Numbered from the stretch's first letter, positions 9,650 through 22,349 are shown. The stretch: 64,000 nucleotides of DNA from Phymatolithon calcareum (GCA_977006965.1 OZ345357.1:2852001-2916000); one strand, 5' to 3'. The notes: generated by a model from the sequence alone, not told the origin. Program-made: numbers and translations.

Positions 9650-10340
9650 GATGCGCTTTGTGAGACCGGAGCTTCAATTTTGACTCGCGTTTCCGCAAAC
9701 GGGTCAATAAATGTTAGACTTCTTGAATGTGGCAACGAGTCAAGCCGTATTTCTCACGGACGAATCTATTTAGTTTCCCTTGCGCGCAATTACTCTCTCC
9801 AAGGTTTCGGAACCGGCTCTTACTCAGATATGAACAAATTTGGTTCCTTCTCCCGCTCCGAAGCAATGCACTAACAACAGAAATTTCAGCATCCGGAAGT
9901 CATAGTATCTGTTCATATTAGGTGCGCGCTGAATGTTGAACATGGTGTCGGCTGTAATATCCTTGAGAGGATGATCATTTGTCCAGCTCACGGGCATTCC
10001 ATACCCTGCCCCTAACGCCCAGTAATTCTTGTTGGTATCAGCACGTTAAAATGCGACTTGCAGTCGTGCCGCATTCTCAGATGTATGCAGTGGAACGAAC
10101 ATCACGTCGCTTGCACATCTGTCATATCAGTGTACAGAAAAGACCTCCATGGGACCGCCATTTGGTCCGGAATGTGCGGCCCGCTACTCAACCACCATGT
10201 ACCTTAATTTGCGCGCCGTTCGATCGGGTTTCGTGCGGTGCACGAGCAATCCTGCTGGTTTGTCCACTACTACATAATGCTCGGTGTGCAATAATATTGA
10301 AATTCCAGTGCCAATTCGTGGAACCTGCGGAAGCGCGCGC
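9650..10340 (-). pseudogene. truC-like: TruC/RluA-family pseudouridine synthase remnant (copy A)
   Basis: Read right to left, the order of RluA-superfamily landmarks is kept. ISILLHTEHYVVVDKPAGLL is the N-terminal strand with the DKPAG signature. Next comes the catalytic region, here VH*YDRCASD in place of HRLDRxTSG, with a stop and loss of the RL pair. Then come NDHPLKDI, a ...FPILGDSN-like segment in copy C, and finally LTFIDPFAETRVKIEAPVS, matching the family C-terminus. An AATAAA on the minus strand follows at about 9630. Such enzymes isomerise a uridine in tRNA or rRNA. Stops and frame changes make this copy dead. Confidence 0.8.
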
Positions 10341-10429
10341 GGGCAGGGACGGAGCGAGGAAATAATACCAGTACTGCTGGTTCGCTGGTTGATGCTGCTT
10401 AGATTCAATGCCGTTTTAATTGACAATGT

Positions 10430-11085
10430 GCACAATTGTGGTTTATCGGCAAGAACAGCGGAGTTGTGAAGGAAACCCGAGAGATCGTCATTTGAAAATG
10501 GATCGTGAAAGTGGGAGAGTTCAGGCGTTTTCGAACATGGGATTGCGTGGTACTGGTATTGATATTGATGTCAAACTCTTCAGGCTCAGAGCGCCGTGCA
10601 ATTGGGTATTGACATATGAGCCAATTGTATTTTCAGCTAGAATAAGTCCATTGTCTGGTCTGATTCGGGTCTTGATTCAGGAAGGCAATTCGTGTTTAAG
10701 TACTAGAACATCAATTTGCTTGGCATGTTTGGACCCCAGTACAGCATGCCACGGTCTAAGTTCTTAGAGAAGAAAGGGCCTTGTGTCTTACTTCCCAATA
10801 TTCTTTAGAGCAGTGGCGGGAGGTAACGCTACATGCACTATTCACTATGTCATAGAATTGTCCGCATCGGTACTCTTTCAATAATTCTGCAGGTTGCTGG
10901 CATTTTAAGAAACTGCATCTGAAAAACTGAAGGACAGTCTGACATAAGTCTGTTGTTCCTGTTTTTCTCGAAATCACTAATCATGTCTGTTCGGCTGCCA
11001 AACAGCGGGGAAGGAGTTTCTGGAGATATCCTCGCACATTGAACCTAGCAAAAATGTTCACACGGCAAGACCAAATTTTTCAAAT
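10430..11085. other. Interval with NGGEGV-type motif
   Basis: Contains a partial 0.5-kb dispersed repeat (about 10786-10860). A stretch at 10984-11030 corresponds to MSVRLPNGGEG-type start codons of a Sel1-like N-terminus seen also at 39880, 54068 and 56491. The block 10500-10780 has a diverged copy at 52430-52640 and 53220-53300. No intact gene. Confidence 0.45.
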
Positions 11086-11089
11086 CAGA

Positions 11090-13320
11090 AAAGGAACGAC
11101 TGAAATTAATTGACCACCAAATGGAGCGCCTTGTTGACCCCCTGCGTCTGGCCAGTCCTAACAAGAGGTCCTCTTCTATGTATGACACATATAAAACTGA
11201 ACTCCGACTTCATATTGATAGCTTCTAGCAATACTCAGTCCAGCATGCTGGAGCAACAGCTGCGCCAACTCCGCCTACTGTAGTAGATGCCAACTGCCGT
11301 GCTATTTCCCGCAGTCGCACTGCAGTGCCCCCCGCTGCCTCAAAAGATCCCGCCCGCCTCAGCGCCAAGAGTTATTTGTGTCGCTCCGTCTCTGAATTTT
11401 GCCGCAGTCAGCTTTTAATGTCTCTCCCCTCGCTTGTGGAGGCATTTGAGCCCCTGGCCCGCACCGTTTTGCCATACCCGCGCTCACTATCTGGTGATTT
11501 CGGAAGCGAATTAAGCCCTCATTTCAATGCGCGCGCCTTCGTAGCCTCAGCAACGTGCTTCTAGAATCAACAGGACTTTTTTGACTGCTTTTCTCATTTT
11601 TCTGATTTGTCCGACTTAGCTCGCGTCCTTCGACTTTCGCAAAATAAAAACATATGTTGACAAAATCTTATCTCTTTCATCCACTTCTGAAACGTTATAC
11701 AAGGTATTTATAGTGCGAGGTGGAAGTCGAAAATATTATACTTCACTTTTTAACGTAGAAAGAACGTCGAATGAGAGCTGCATGCTAAGAATTATAACGC
11801 CCGACAATCAGCAGACGGTTTGCTCCAACGTTTTGTACCTACAAACTGCAAACGCCGCTGTCTGTCCTTGCGACTCCGGCAACGCAGCGATTTCTGCGAC
11901 GAAGGGATGACGCTAATAGCTGTTAGCTCGTCAACACACCGCGTAGAGTGTAATACGTTGGAGATCAGCCACGAGGGTGGAAAGACGATATATTTGCCAG
12001 AATGCGCCGCTAAAGCATAAATTTCAAGGGGCACAGCGCGGTGGTCAGGCGGACGAAGTAGTTCGGGAAAAGCGGTGTCGAGGTATCCATCGCCAGCGCG
12101 GTGGGGCAGAACAGCGTGAAAGCGTACGATTCAATAGAGTGCGGCGAGGGCGGCGTTGCGGCATCATCTCCAGCGGCGTGAGACAGAGCGGCATGGGGCA
12201 GCGGCGTGTTGTGCTTTCCACGTGCCATACCGTCATTCAGACTTATGGTTGGGACCAGGATGGGTCAGTAGGCCCTCGGCGACGACAAGACGCTGCCATT
12301 TGGTGGATAATTAAGGTTTAATAAACTGTCCAGCCGAAAAATATAGTAACTTCAGGTTCTTCCAAGGCGAAACGTTGAAAATATTTGAAAGAACTCCGGT
12401 AAGCATTTTTCTGTAATGAATAATGACAGCCGAGCATTGGAAACTTCACAGCTGACAATATTTCACTTGTTTCTATACATTTTCTTGAAAATGGATACTG
12501 TCCCGTGGGTGCAAAATATATAATTAAATTTTTCATCCAGAATGAGCATTGTTTTAGCCTGTGAGTGCGCTTGTGTAGGTCCTTAATAATCATTACTTCT
12601 TGATATCCGCGGTTCTTGCCAGTACTGTTAAGAGCACTGGGCAAGAAGTACCCCTATCCGATTCCGTAACTGCTACATTTGGATGCCCATTTAAAAACGG
12701 GCATCTCTACCATGAATCTTTACATATTGTGATATATGAACAGCTTTTTAACAAAGGTTATACCAGGAAGCGAAGCGATTTCTTAGTCTTTGTGTCGCGC
12801 CATTGGCGCAGTGATTCCACTTGTTTCGCACTACATTATCACAGTACTCTTGCGTACCGTCCCAGGTGATATTATGTTTATTCCAGAACCATAGATGTGC
12901 TGCAATCGCAGAAAAACCCGAAGATATTTCACGCTGGCCTGGATGGCCTAGAGGGAAGCTACCACCAGTATTTACATTGCGCGCTAGTACGCATTTAGGA
13001 CTGCGGATGTAGAGAAAATCAACAAAACTAAACTCCCGTTCCAAAACCACTTTGACCACCGATGAGAGTCACCGCCGCCCACATTGCGCGAGCAGCCCAA
13101 CTTGACCGGTACCCTCAATCGTGGGGTGGTGAATAGGTAACCATTCACACCCGCGCAACAGAGAATCCTTCAAGCGCCGCGAAACGTGTGTCTAAGAGCG
13201 AGCGACAGGACAGGCGGAGCGCCGTGCAAAACCTGCCGAAGAGAGATGTAGCCCCAGTACAACGACAATTCGCGTTGAGATTTTTGAAGCATCGCAGCTC
13301 AGTACTTAATTGATCTTCCA
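11090..13320. repeat. GC-rich module, copy in A2
   Basis: A 2.2-kb block present five times in the window: here, 25171-27401, 49371-51270, 54190-56050 and 56620-58510. Markers are the CCGCAGTCGCACTGC stretch (about 11310), CAAAATAAAAACATATGTTGAC (about 11640) and a run of GCGG/GGCG motifs (12050-12200). Open frames exist on both strands but are broken differently in each copy, so I assign no protein. Confidence 0.65.
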
Positions 13321-13323
13321 CTC

Positions 13324-13360
13324 TATAAATGGTTTTTTGCATAGGACCTAAAGTGAAGCA
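13324..13360 (+). promoter_or_regulatory. TATA promoter module, copy in A2
   Basis: TATAAA at 13324-13329 followed by TGGTTTTTTGCATAGGACC. The same TATA-TGGTTTT-TGCATAGGACC block lies upstream of the intact gene at 42084 and at 27405, 51272 and 56053; a truncated copy is at 58511. Confidence 0.6.
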
Positions 13361-13433
13361 AAGTCGACTCATAAGATGGAATTTGCGATTGACATCGACA
13401 AAATCCGCAAAGCGCTCTGAAAAGGGATCCTTG

Positions 13434-13706
13434 ATGTCTGGGCCTAAAAAGAAAAAACATCTCCGTGCCGGAGTATCTTCGCGCACCATTGAGCAGTTCC
13501 CACATGAAGAAGAGAACATCACTTCCTTCAAGTTGGTTGTACCAGCAGATCTTCATCGCGCGGTTGAGTTCTACACGGGTGTCATTAACGAGTGGCGGAA
13601 ATGTTGCAAGACGGCGTGCCCAGCGTGCAGGCACTCCCGATTCGCGCTGCAGATTACGTATGCTCCCATTGAAGAGGAGTACAGTTGCTACAATCAAGCT
13701 AGGTAG
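13434..13706 (+). CDS. Chimeric ORF: first-exon fragment fused to Sel1 repeat
   Basis: Ninety codons from ATG. Residues 1-34 (MSGPKKKKHLRAGVSSRT onward) match residues about 25-58 of the intact gene at 42084. The frame then runs directly into VPADLHRAVEFYTGVINEW, a Sel1-like helix. Thus a promoter plus 5' coding segment of one gene is joined in frame to part of another family. The original ATG equivalent (near 13374) is out of frame because of a small deletion, so translation would need the internal ATG. It may be an untranslated relic. An identical copy is at 27515-27787. Confidence 0.4.
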   Translation: MSGPKKKKHLRAGVSSRTIEQFPHEEENITSFKLVVPADLHRAVEFYTGVINEWRKCCKTACPACRHSRFALQITYAPIEEEYSCYNQAR

Positions 13707-14300
13707 TTTGTTTCAATATGACAGGGAGAGCGTTCCCCTGGACCTGCAGCGCACCGAAGAGTCGTACTTTGGTGAAATCAACGAATGTACAGAGGAAAGT
13801 ACAGTTTACGGCATGGGATATTGTCGAAAAAGAGATGTGCATCTCCTGTGTATTAGTGCGTTAATGAGGCTGACAGCCTTGCTTAAAAGCAGTTGAATGA
13901 ATTTTATTTCCCACCGACGCTATTGAAGAAGGAGAAGACCCTGACGCCATGCTTCCCTTGGAAATTTGCTACTTTACAGTAACATAGATGTACAAGCTGA
14001 TCCTGGTCGCGCCTTTGAGCTGTTTAACCTCTTGATTGAAAAGCAACGAAATCTCTATGTTATGATCAGCGTCAGAAACATGTTACGAGATGGTTGAGCG
14101 GGAATTGCAGCAGACTCATCTTTTGCCGTTCAGTTTTACACTCGTTCGATCGAAGAGGGTGGTGTTGTGTGCGGCATGGTGGAACTGTTTCCCTTCTCGA
14201 TATTGATGTCACCTACTGTGGGAAGCACGATATGCTTTGCATCCCAAAATGCACTGGATTGCAAAGCGAAAGAGTTGTGTCGATGTGATACTCTCATAGA
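13690..14300 (+). pseudogene. Sel1-repeat remains in A2
   Basis: Frame-broken Sel1 helices in series: TVATIKLGSLFQYDRESVPL then DLQRTEESYFGEINE (13685-13795), VQADPGRAFELFNLLIEKQ (about 13990-14050), and FAVQFYTRSIEEGGVVCGMV (about 14120-14185). Their regular spacing shows a once continuous plus-strand Sel1 gene. Confidence 0.6.
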
Positions 14301-14419
14301 TTATTTCTCTTCTGTTGTTCAGGAATTTGGGCTTCATTGTCTTCCTCCTCGTCCGCCACACTGTTCTTCGAACAAGATTCCTCCGTACCTATTTTGCAAG
14401 GCAAGAACAATAGGAATTA

Positions 14420-14730
14420 GAGTTCTATTTAGCCTCCCGTTGCCTAGCTAGCCATATTTACAATAAACTGTAATACCTCGACTATACGCACGGGAAATTT
14501 GAAACAAACGAGGCTGTCGTAACTGTTAAACAGCATAAATATATTTGCGGATATGCAATCCGAAAATTACGCCTAAACTTGGCTAATATTAAGTACAATT
14601 AAATTATGCCAAAAATCAAATTAAAATAATTTTAAAACTAAAGTTATGGTACTGCGCGAGCGAGCGAGCCCACCAATTAAATTTGAAACTAAAGTTATGG
14701 TACTGCGCGAGAGAGCGAGCCCACCAATTA
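14420..14730. repeat. Right-end module of unit A2, doubled tail
   Basis: CTCCCGTTGCCTAGCTAGCC, an AATAAA segment, GTCGTAACTGTTAAACAG, then an AT-rich tail. AACTAAAGTTATGG at 14636-14649 is followed by TACTGCGCGAGCGAGCGAGC. The whole half-palindrome plus tail is repeated at 14687-14730 with GAGA in place of one GAGC step. The next unit starts immediately. Confidence 0.85.
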
Positions 14731-14734
14731 TACA

Positions 14735-15266
14735 GAGATGTTGAGTTATGACACCCAGGTTTCTAAAAATTTAATTGGACGAGATTATCGAAATGATTGG
14801 ACCACAATATCTTTTTCTGCGATTTCATTGGACCTCTCAGAGATTAAAATTTGTAGATTTTGCAACTTAAAATAATTGATAATTTTTCCTGTTCGCCAAT
14901 ATTTTGCCCATTGAAAAGTTGGACGTTTCAGAAATTCTGAAGAATGCCGCCTTCTTTGAGACTTTCAAAGAGGCGTTCTCATCCGCCTCCTTGACTTATA
15001 TTCTAAATATATTTTCATATTTGTTATTTTGAATTCAATTGCCACTCCACGAGCACCACCAGCTAGCCAATATAAGCAAGGATACATGCCAAAGTGCTAC
15101 AGTACGATAAGCCTCTCAGATGCTAATTGGACGCCGAGTGTTTGCCTTCTTTGAGACTTTCAAAGAGGCGTTTTGACCCGACTTCGTGACTTATATTCCA
15201 AGAGAATTTGTAGATTTCGCATATTGAATTGATCTCCCACTCCGCGAGCACCGCCAGCTAGCCAAT
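14735..15266. repeat. Left-end module of unit B1, reduced minisatellite
   Basis: GAGATGTTGAGTTATGACACC followed by only about one 54-bp minisatellite repeat (14793-14835), against four in A1. Two leader-hairpin blocks follow (about 14949 and 15145), as in A1. Confidence 0.75.
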
Positions 15267-15388
15267 GTTAGCAAGAGTACATAGTGTTACAGCACGAAGA
15301 GCCTCTCCGATGCTAAGTGTGACGGAGGAGAAGGAGTGCCAATAACGACACCTCATGGAGTGGATCTTAAATCTAATGCCATTGAGGG

Positions 15389-15619
15389 GTGCAACGATAT
15401 GGGTGCCATGTTGAGGGCGCTTGTGTGGTTGCAGTAAGTAGCTTTGCAATTTTGCTGAGTAGTGGCGTCGAAGGATTATCGGAAGCTCCGTTTCGTGCTG
15501 TAGTGCTCTATATTCTTGCCGTTGAGGAACGCAGGTATGTGCGTGCCCTGCGCAACTTGGGGAGCCTGCTCAAACATGACCCAGACTATGTTCCGGCGGA
15601 TCTATCTCGAGCCGTATAA
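15389..15619 (+). pseudogene. Sel1-like repeat fragment (B1)
   Basis: Counterpart of 1142-1372, identical in its last two thirds (LGSLLKHDPDYVPADLSRAV). It shares the same missing ATG and the same end, so the truncation predates the duplication. Confidence 0.6.
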
Positions 15620-16440
15620 CTGTTTTTCTTTCCCGATGAAGAGAGTGGTAACGTAGTCGCGAGTATGAAGACTTGTGCTCTTCTTCCACAGTGGGGAGAT
15701 GGCGTACAGGGACGTAACTGCGACAAGACGTTTTTCCTGTCGGCGGCATCTGAAACTCCATTTCTACTGTTGCACTCACTAACACAGAGGTTTTGAACGT
15801 CATTTTTGAAGAATTTTGAGGAGAAACGAAGCTATGCCAATGTGCATGCAATTAAATTTCTTCAATCTCACATATACTATAGTCTTCGAACTTTGCCACA
15901 GACCGATGTTCTCCGTTGTGGATGAAACCGTAGATTTAGAGAGATATCGTTTAGTAGAAAAGAGAATAGGCTCATATAATGTGGTGCAAAACGCACACCC
16001 AGCTGGTCCTCCTCGTGCAGATCAGCGCAATACGGGTGGCGTGTGGGAGGGCGGACTAGTGGAATGAGGCTGGCACCATTGCTCAAGCATGCGGTCTAGA
16101 ATGGTCCAGCATATCGTCTTCGTGCCTTCAATCTAAGAACAGGAGCAATTGACAAGGGTGCAAATATGTGAGGCGTTTTTCAAATTGGCAATTTTGCTGT
16201 GTAACGGAGGATGAGTACCACGAAACGCGCCTTATATAGTGGATGCAAGGATACAAGAATGTGGGGTTTTGCACTCAGAAACACTCATGGGACCGCAAGG
16301 GAGATGTGTTTTAGCCTCTAAGCCCTTGAAGCTTCGATAATCTACTCATATCTGTGTGACTCGGGTTAATGTCTTAGCCGTAGATGCAAAACCGTTCGCC
16401 CAAAAATGGTGGAGGGAAGAGCTTGGGGTCCATTTGTCAG

Positions 16441-16692
16441 ATGAAAGGATGTGAGTGCCATAACGTGGGTACATATTTAGTTGCAGTTAGCAGCTTAGCA
16501 AATTTGCTGAGTAGTGGAGTCGAAAGATTAGCAGAAGACTCTCTGCGTGCTGAAGGGCTCTATATTCATGCAATCAACTTTTCCAAGCTCACAGAAAGTA
16601 TGATCTTCGAACTTGATACCGTTCCTAAGAAACAGCATATAATAATGTCAAGGACAGACTTGTGCAAGTCTCTCCTTTCCGTAGCTACGTAA
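16441..16692 (+). pseudogene. Sel1-like repeat fragment (B1, duplication copy 1)
   Basis: Counterpart of 2434-2685 with a few substitutions (for example SKLTESMIFELDTVPKKQ). Same architecture: one Sel1 helix pair followed by the unknown NFS.LTE segment. Confidence 0.55.
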
Positions 16693-17869
16693 AGCACTAC
16701 ACTAGTGATAAGAACGCTTAGCGCGCGAAAAGCACTAAATTCTTCTTTTGTACTGCACTGCTCATTGCCGTTTTGCCACGTCTACGGCCAGATTTCGTTT
16801 CTAGGTCCGGTGTTTTATCAAAGATTGACAATGAGACCATCGTAATTGGGGAGAGTCTCGAGACCCTTACTGGATATTACTGTTTTCTTCACCGGACCAT
16901 ATGCTGTGTCGATTCTAGCGTGGTGTAACTGCATGCCATGAAAACTCCAATTCGTTCCAGTATTTACTTCCATAATTTTAGTTCCAGCTTCCTCAGAATT
17001 GCAAACTGGAATTCATGCACGTACTTTTGTGCCAGTACGAGCAATACTTCTCCTCTTGACCATCTTGTCCCGTGAGCCACCCGAACCGGACCTGAGTGTG
17101 GAGCGACTTCGAATGAATGTATACGGGTGCAATATTGGCTCTGTGACACGTCAAAGCGTTCCAAAGGGAAAGAGGAGAGAGATAGAGCTGAGCACAACAC
17201 AATTGGATTGCTGGAGCGCAGCGCATACACGGCAAAAGCAGACGCTAGTTCACCGTGCGGGTTCCTACGATGCGCCGACGGTGCTGCCTTTATTATTCTA
17301 TAAGTAAAGGAACTGCAGCAGCACGAGAGTATACCCAGGCATTAGCGAGGGTGCCATGGATGCGGCTCCACGCCCTTGAATGATCTGACAAACGAGTGCT
17401 CGCAGTTTTTGACAAATTCCAAGCGGATGTAAGTAAATCCACAACACTGATTCCGAACGGCTTAGGGATGTGACACTGACAGTCCGGTCGCCACGCACGC
17501 ACCCGTCAGCGCAAGCAAGGGGTTAGGACCCGTTCGAAACGAGGATTGCGGTGCATAGTGGACAGTATGAGCCTTGTGCTCTTCTTCCAGATGGGCGAGA
17601 TAGCGTGCAAGGACGCATCTTTTTTTGCAACTGTTTAGTTGTTTATTTGAAAGCCCTCATTTACACTCCTAAGACTGTACGAGAGCAGATTTTCGTAACT
17701 TGTTCATTCTAGTATATCGCCTGGTCCGTAATACAGGGACTCGTCGTTCATATGTATGTTCTCCATGTGGCGCTCTGCTGCCGTTCCGAATGTAGCAAGG
17801 ACGCATCTGCGACAAGACGATTTTCTGTCCGCGGCATTTGAAAATCCATTTACGCTGTTGTGCTAACGA

Positions 17870-18809
17870 ACACAGAGGATTTGAACGTCCTTTTTGAAGA
17901 ATTGAGTGAAGAAACGAAGCTCTGCCAATTTGCATGCATTTAACTTTCTTCAATCTCACATATACTCTAGTCTTCAACTTTGCCAAGACAGATGTTCTAC
18001 ATTGTGGATGAAACTGTAGATTTGAAGAGATATCGATTAGTCGAATAGGGAATGGACCCATACACGCGTGCTATAATGTGGTGCAGAAGGCGCACGCAGC
18101 TGATACTCCTTGTGCTGTTCAGCGTTAATCGCGTGGCGTGCGGGAGGGCGGATTGGTCTAATCAGACTGGCACTCTTTCTCAAGCATGCGGTCTAGAATG
18201 TACCAGAACATCCACTTTGTGCCTTCGAGCTATGCATACGTACAAATGACGATTGTGAAAATATGTGAGGACAGATTTAATTTGGCAATTTGCTGTGAGA
18301 CGGTATAGGAGTGCCAATAAACGCGACTTCTACAGTGGATCTTTATTCTAATGCCATGGAAGGATGCAAGAATGTTAATGTTTTGGTCTCAGAAACACTC
18401 ATGAGGCTGCAAGGGAGATGTGGCTCAGCGGCTAAGCGCTGGCAGCTTCGATAATCTACTCAAATCTTTAAAACGTGGTTTAAGGTCTTAGCCCTATAGC
18501 TGCAAAACCCGTTCGCCGGAAAAGGGTGCAGGGAAGAGCTTCGGGTCCATTTGTCAGATAAAAGGATGTGGGTGCCATAACGTGGGTACATATTTAGTTG
18601 CAGTAAGCAGCTTAGCAAATTTACTGAGTAGTGGAGTCGAAAGATTACCAGAAGACTCGCGTCGTGCTGAAGGGCTCTATATTCATGCAATCAACTTTTT
18701 CAATCTCACAGAAAATATAATCTTCGAACTTGATACCGTTCCTAAGAAACAGTCCATAATAATGTCAAGGACAGACTTGCGCAAGTCTCTCCTTTCCGTA
18801 GCTTCGTAA
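17870..18809 (+). pseudogene. Sel1-like fragments (B1, duplication copy 2)
   Basis: Counterpart of 3880-4803. The open Sel1 stretch 18582-18809 has lost the upstream ATG codon context because GATGAAAGG has become GATAAAAGG, and starts at a GTG instead. It carries LANLLSSGVERLPEDSRRAE. Confidence 0.55.
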
Positions 18810-19903
18810 AACACCACGCTATTGAAAAGAAAACCAAGAGAACGTCGCAACGCATTAACTTCCCATGGCCTAAAAACAACACCGCTCAAAACGTCTAGCA
18901 AAACAGCAACGCAATCCTAATTCATTGTCGAAGCGTGTGCCGAGTGCGTTCGTTAGTTGGTTGGATTGGACTATCGATCGAGTATGAGAGTGTGCTCATT
19001 GCTTACGAGATGTTGCGGCGCTGTTTGTCGCCCTGCTGTGGTCGACGCTTCGCGCGCGACCGCTGCTGCACCCCTGAAGGATGCCGGGGCAGTTCCTCGT
19101 GTGTGGCCGGTGTGGAGTCTATTTAAACTCGGACCATGGACGAGCTGGAAGAGGGAGGGATATATCTGAGCTGGTCGGGTGTTGTGAAAAGATGCTAATC
19201 GAGCTGTCTGCTCGGTTTGGCGCAGGAGGTTGAAGTGCAAGAAGAATAGCGGCTGGTGTGCGTGGTGGAGCTTCTGCTCCTGTTTCTGATGTTATCAAGC
19301 GCTCGCGTTGTATACGCGACCGTGCAGTACTGTAGATTTTGGAACCAAATCTTCGTGCAAGTAAATGCCATAATTTTCAGATGAAAATGGCTTGGACACA
19401 TATGACACTTCGCGTGGACGATGAGCATCGCATGGCGGATATGTGTTGATTTATTTTTAAAAGCTCCCAACGCCTCTCTTCAAGAGTAACAGGGCCGCTT
19501 TTGCACGATTTTCTAAGCTAACGTAGTTTGACTATTCAGTATTTCCTTGATTCGTATTTCTCTCCCAACAAGTTTTTTTTCCTTTCAAGTTTATTTAAAA
19601 GCCCCACAGACTTCCGAAGATATGGGCGAGGCTTTCCTCTTGAGCAGAAATCGGTGCCTTCATTTACTGAAGGTGTGTGCTTGAGCTACTTATATATCCC
19701 TAGATAAGTGAAGCTAACTGTGATGACACGCATGGTCTCACACTCGGAGTATCAGCTGATAATAATCAAGCTGATCACCTAACAGAGACTGTCTTGCTAA
19801 CATTAATAATCTTGAACGTTTACGCCTGTGGGAATCTTCCACAGGCATATTGCAGCGCGAGTTGTCTGTGCTTCACCTTGGGGAACATGAGAATTGCTGG
19901 CAA

Positions 19904-20826
19904 TTATCTTGTCTTGTCGTATGGTATCTTCCTTTTCCGCTTCGATTCTAGGCAGTGTCCTTCCATTTCCAGAAATTTCGATCGAAGTGCTTGCGAAGAC
20001 TGGTTTATTTGGATATGCTTTACAGCTTCATCAAACGGCTCTCTGGTCCCCATCGCGGTGATATCTTTCCTCGTGTACTGCCATTCATGGTTGTTTCTGC
20101 TTTCGGGCACTTCATTTGAATACAGACATTCTTTCGCCTTGTTCCTTCTCAGCATTTTGAAGGCCAAGATTTCTCGTCCAGGTGGGGCCGTCTGGATCCG
20201 GCACAGGAGACAGAGCCTGTCCGTCCTTCCTCGGGCCAGTGGCCCGAATACTTGATTGAAGAATGTTGCTTCTACTTCCTTGACGGCATTTTGTACGTCT
20301 TCTGTCCAGGGCGTTAAGTGCATTGCGTACTCCCAGCGTGGCTGTACTAGCGCCTTGTATATCCGAATACACTTCTGTATACTCAGCCCTTTCTTGAACA
20401 CTGCCAGTGTACGCAGCTCGTACACGGCCGTCCTTACTTTCTTTAGTCGTTGCATCATTAGCGTATCTGTGACTCCTCCGAGGTCTAGGGATACTCCAAG
20501 GTATGTGACCTCAGGAACGTGTGGCAGAACCTTGTTCGTGAGCTTGAATGTCTTGCCCACGGTTTCCTCTGATTCGAGGACTTCGCCTTTCCCTTGTTTA
20601 GTGTTCCACGTCATCTCTCGCTCTTATGCCATTGGGTAGCTATATCCAATAGTCCTTGCAATGCAGCGGTGGATTTCGCAGAGAGAAGAACGTCGTCTGC
20701 GAAGAGGACAGAAGGAACTTCAGCCCAGGTTTTTGATGCCCGGCTCATTCTCTCGACGAATTCATCCATGAAGATGTTGTAGAGGCCGGGACTGAGAGGG
20801 GACCCTTCTCCCCGCCACTGCGCCAC
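19904..20826 (-). pseudogene. 5'-truncated LINE reverse transcriptase (copy B)
   Basis: Same element as 5821-6828 with different lesions. A one-base deletion near 20626 puts the FADDVLL-containing part (20611-20826) and the downstream part (19904-20614) in different frames. The in-frame TAA of copy A is absent here. A further change creates a stop after PYDKTR, shortening the C-terminus by 28 residues relative to copy A. The 5' truncation point is shared, so insertion preceded the 14-kb duplication and decay followed it. Confidence 0.8.
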
Positions 20827-21152
20827 AGTAAGCCCAACTTGACCATGGCATTCGCATGTCCCCTTTCCACGCCGTCCTTGTACAGCTTCGCTGCTCGATG
20901 AACGTTAATCACTACATCATCACTACCTTCCTGCAGCACGTTTGCCAGCTTTACCATTGCAAGGACAACATCGCCCTCTTCCACCGCACGAGAATACTGT
21001 TGCACTACCTGCGGAAGATTTGCCTGTACGGCTTCCCCGCCAGTTTCCGACATCACTGCTAGGTTGTACATTGCATTTACGTATTCGCCCTCATCAATGG
21101 CGCATGTGTACAACTCCACCGCAAGAATATAGTGCACTACATATTTTCGATT
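20815..21152 (-). pseudogene. Sel1-repeat gene interrupted by the LINE (copy B)
   Basis: Counterpart of 6815-7154 with slightly more canonical repeats (AVEEGDVVLAMVKLANVLQE; KDGVERGHANAMVKLGLLWR). Same junction with the LINE and the same 11-bp palindrome at its upstream edge (21153-21176). Confidence 0.7.
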
Positions 21153-22349
21153 GAAGTTTATTTTCAAATAAACTTCAATGCGTCCCAGCCTTACGAATAT
21201 ACGGGAAAAGCTTCTTCAGTTGCTGCCATCCAGCGTGTAGACCGTGAAAGACAGGACTATACTGTATTAATTAATTTTGAAAAATATTTCGCCGTGCTCA
21301 CAAGTCTATATTTCACATTTTTGAATGCAAAGTAAAAACAATTTATCGACAGAGCAAGGAACTACATGGCAAAGTTGTGCCACGTTTGTTTGGCATCAGA
21401 AAGCTTGTATTGTAAGCATAGATGAAATGAATATGTGTGGCGCTTTGTGGGATCATCAGCTCTTTTCACTTTTTTTTTATCCTAACAATCTAAATCTGGG
21501 GCTGGCGCCAGCTTTCCAATAGCAAATGGACCTTTGTATGTTTCTGCCTTTCCTTGCTGTCCACCTCCAATTTTTATTTCCAGAATAGAAGCCGAAAAGC
21601 GTGCGCTCCTTGGACTTCTTTTGGATCTCTGGAGGAAATAAAAATTTCCGTAATGAGTTGAAAAACAACATCTTTCAGACAGTCAGCAGTCCAGTGCAAC
21701 AGAGTTTTTAGAAAAAAGCTTCGTCGTGTCCGCACCTCGTCGAACGGGACGTACAGGATCTCAAATGCCATTATTACTCCATAAATTGGTTGCGGCGTGC
21801 GACTCTTGTCATTTCCGCATAATAAAACTACAGAACATGATAGCGTACATGATCGAAATGGAATGACGCGGTGCGAAGATTCATACCCTCTGATTAGTAC
21901 AGTCATGAGATCGAAAAGGAATTTGGCAAAGACGTAGAAATCGAGAGCGAGCAGCAAATGATAAAGGATTGGGATATGGATCAGAAGATTGAAAAAGAAC
22001 GTCCAAAATGACTATACAGCTAGAATGGAAAAAAGACGAAGAAGCATATTCAAGAAGAATCCACTCCTCGGCGTCGACAAAGACCCACTGGTCCTTAACC
22101 TAAAATGAAGCTCTCATAGAAACCTATGTGCCCAATCGTTCATTGGAAGAATTCCAAGGAATCCGTCACTTCTGGAAGACAAACTTGGGCGACTGGGGAA
22201 ATGGGGCACATTACCATGCAGCAAGTGACGCTCAAGCCTACATCGATAAGAGAAGAGAAAGGAGAGTCGCGATGGCGATTAATATGATCCTCAACTATAC
22301 TCATTAAGTTGTAGGACGGAGAGCAAAGCAAGAACAGCCGGAATCAAGG

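Larger units (their letters stand above)
8552..14730. mobile_element. Unit A2, Helentron-like non-autonomous unit
   Basis: About 6.2 kb from the palindrome at 8552-8569 to the second GCGAGC-rich tail at 14701-14730. Interior order: dispersed 0.5-kb repeat, TruC-type pseudogene on minus, NGGEGV motif, GC-rich module, TATA promoter with first-exon fragment, Sel1 remains, right end. The same order recurs in the right part of U5, so A2 looks like an internally deleted relative of U5. Unit B2 is nearly identical without length change across more than 6 kb. Confidence 0.65.

Noticed and set aside
12010-12321. Arginine-rich proteins on both strands in the GC-rich module
   Set aside because: Frames exist on both strands at once, the composition follows the GGCG/GCGG run, and the other four module copies break the frames in different places.
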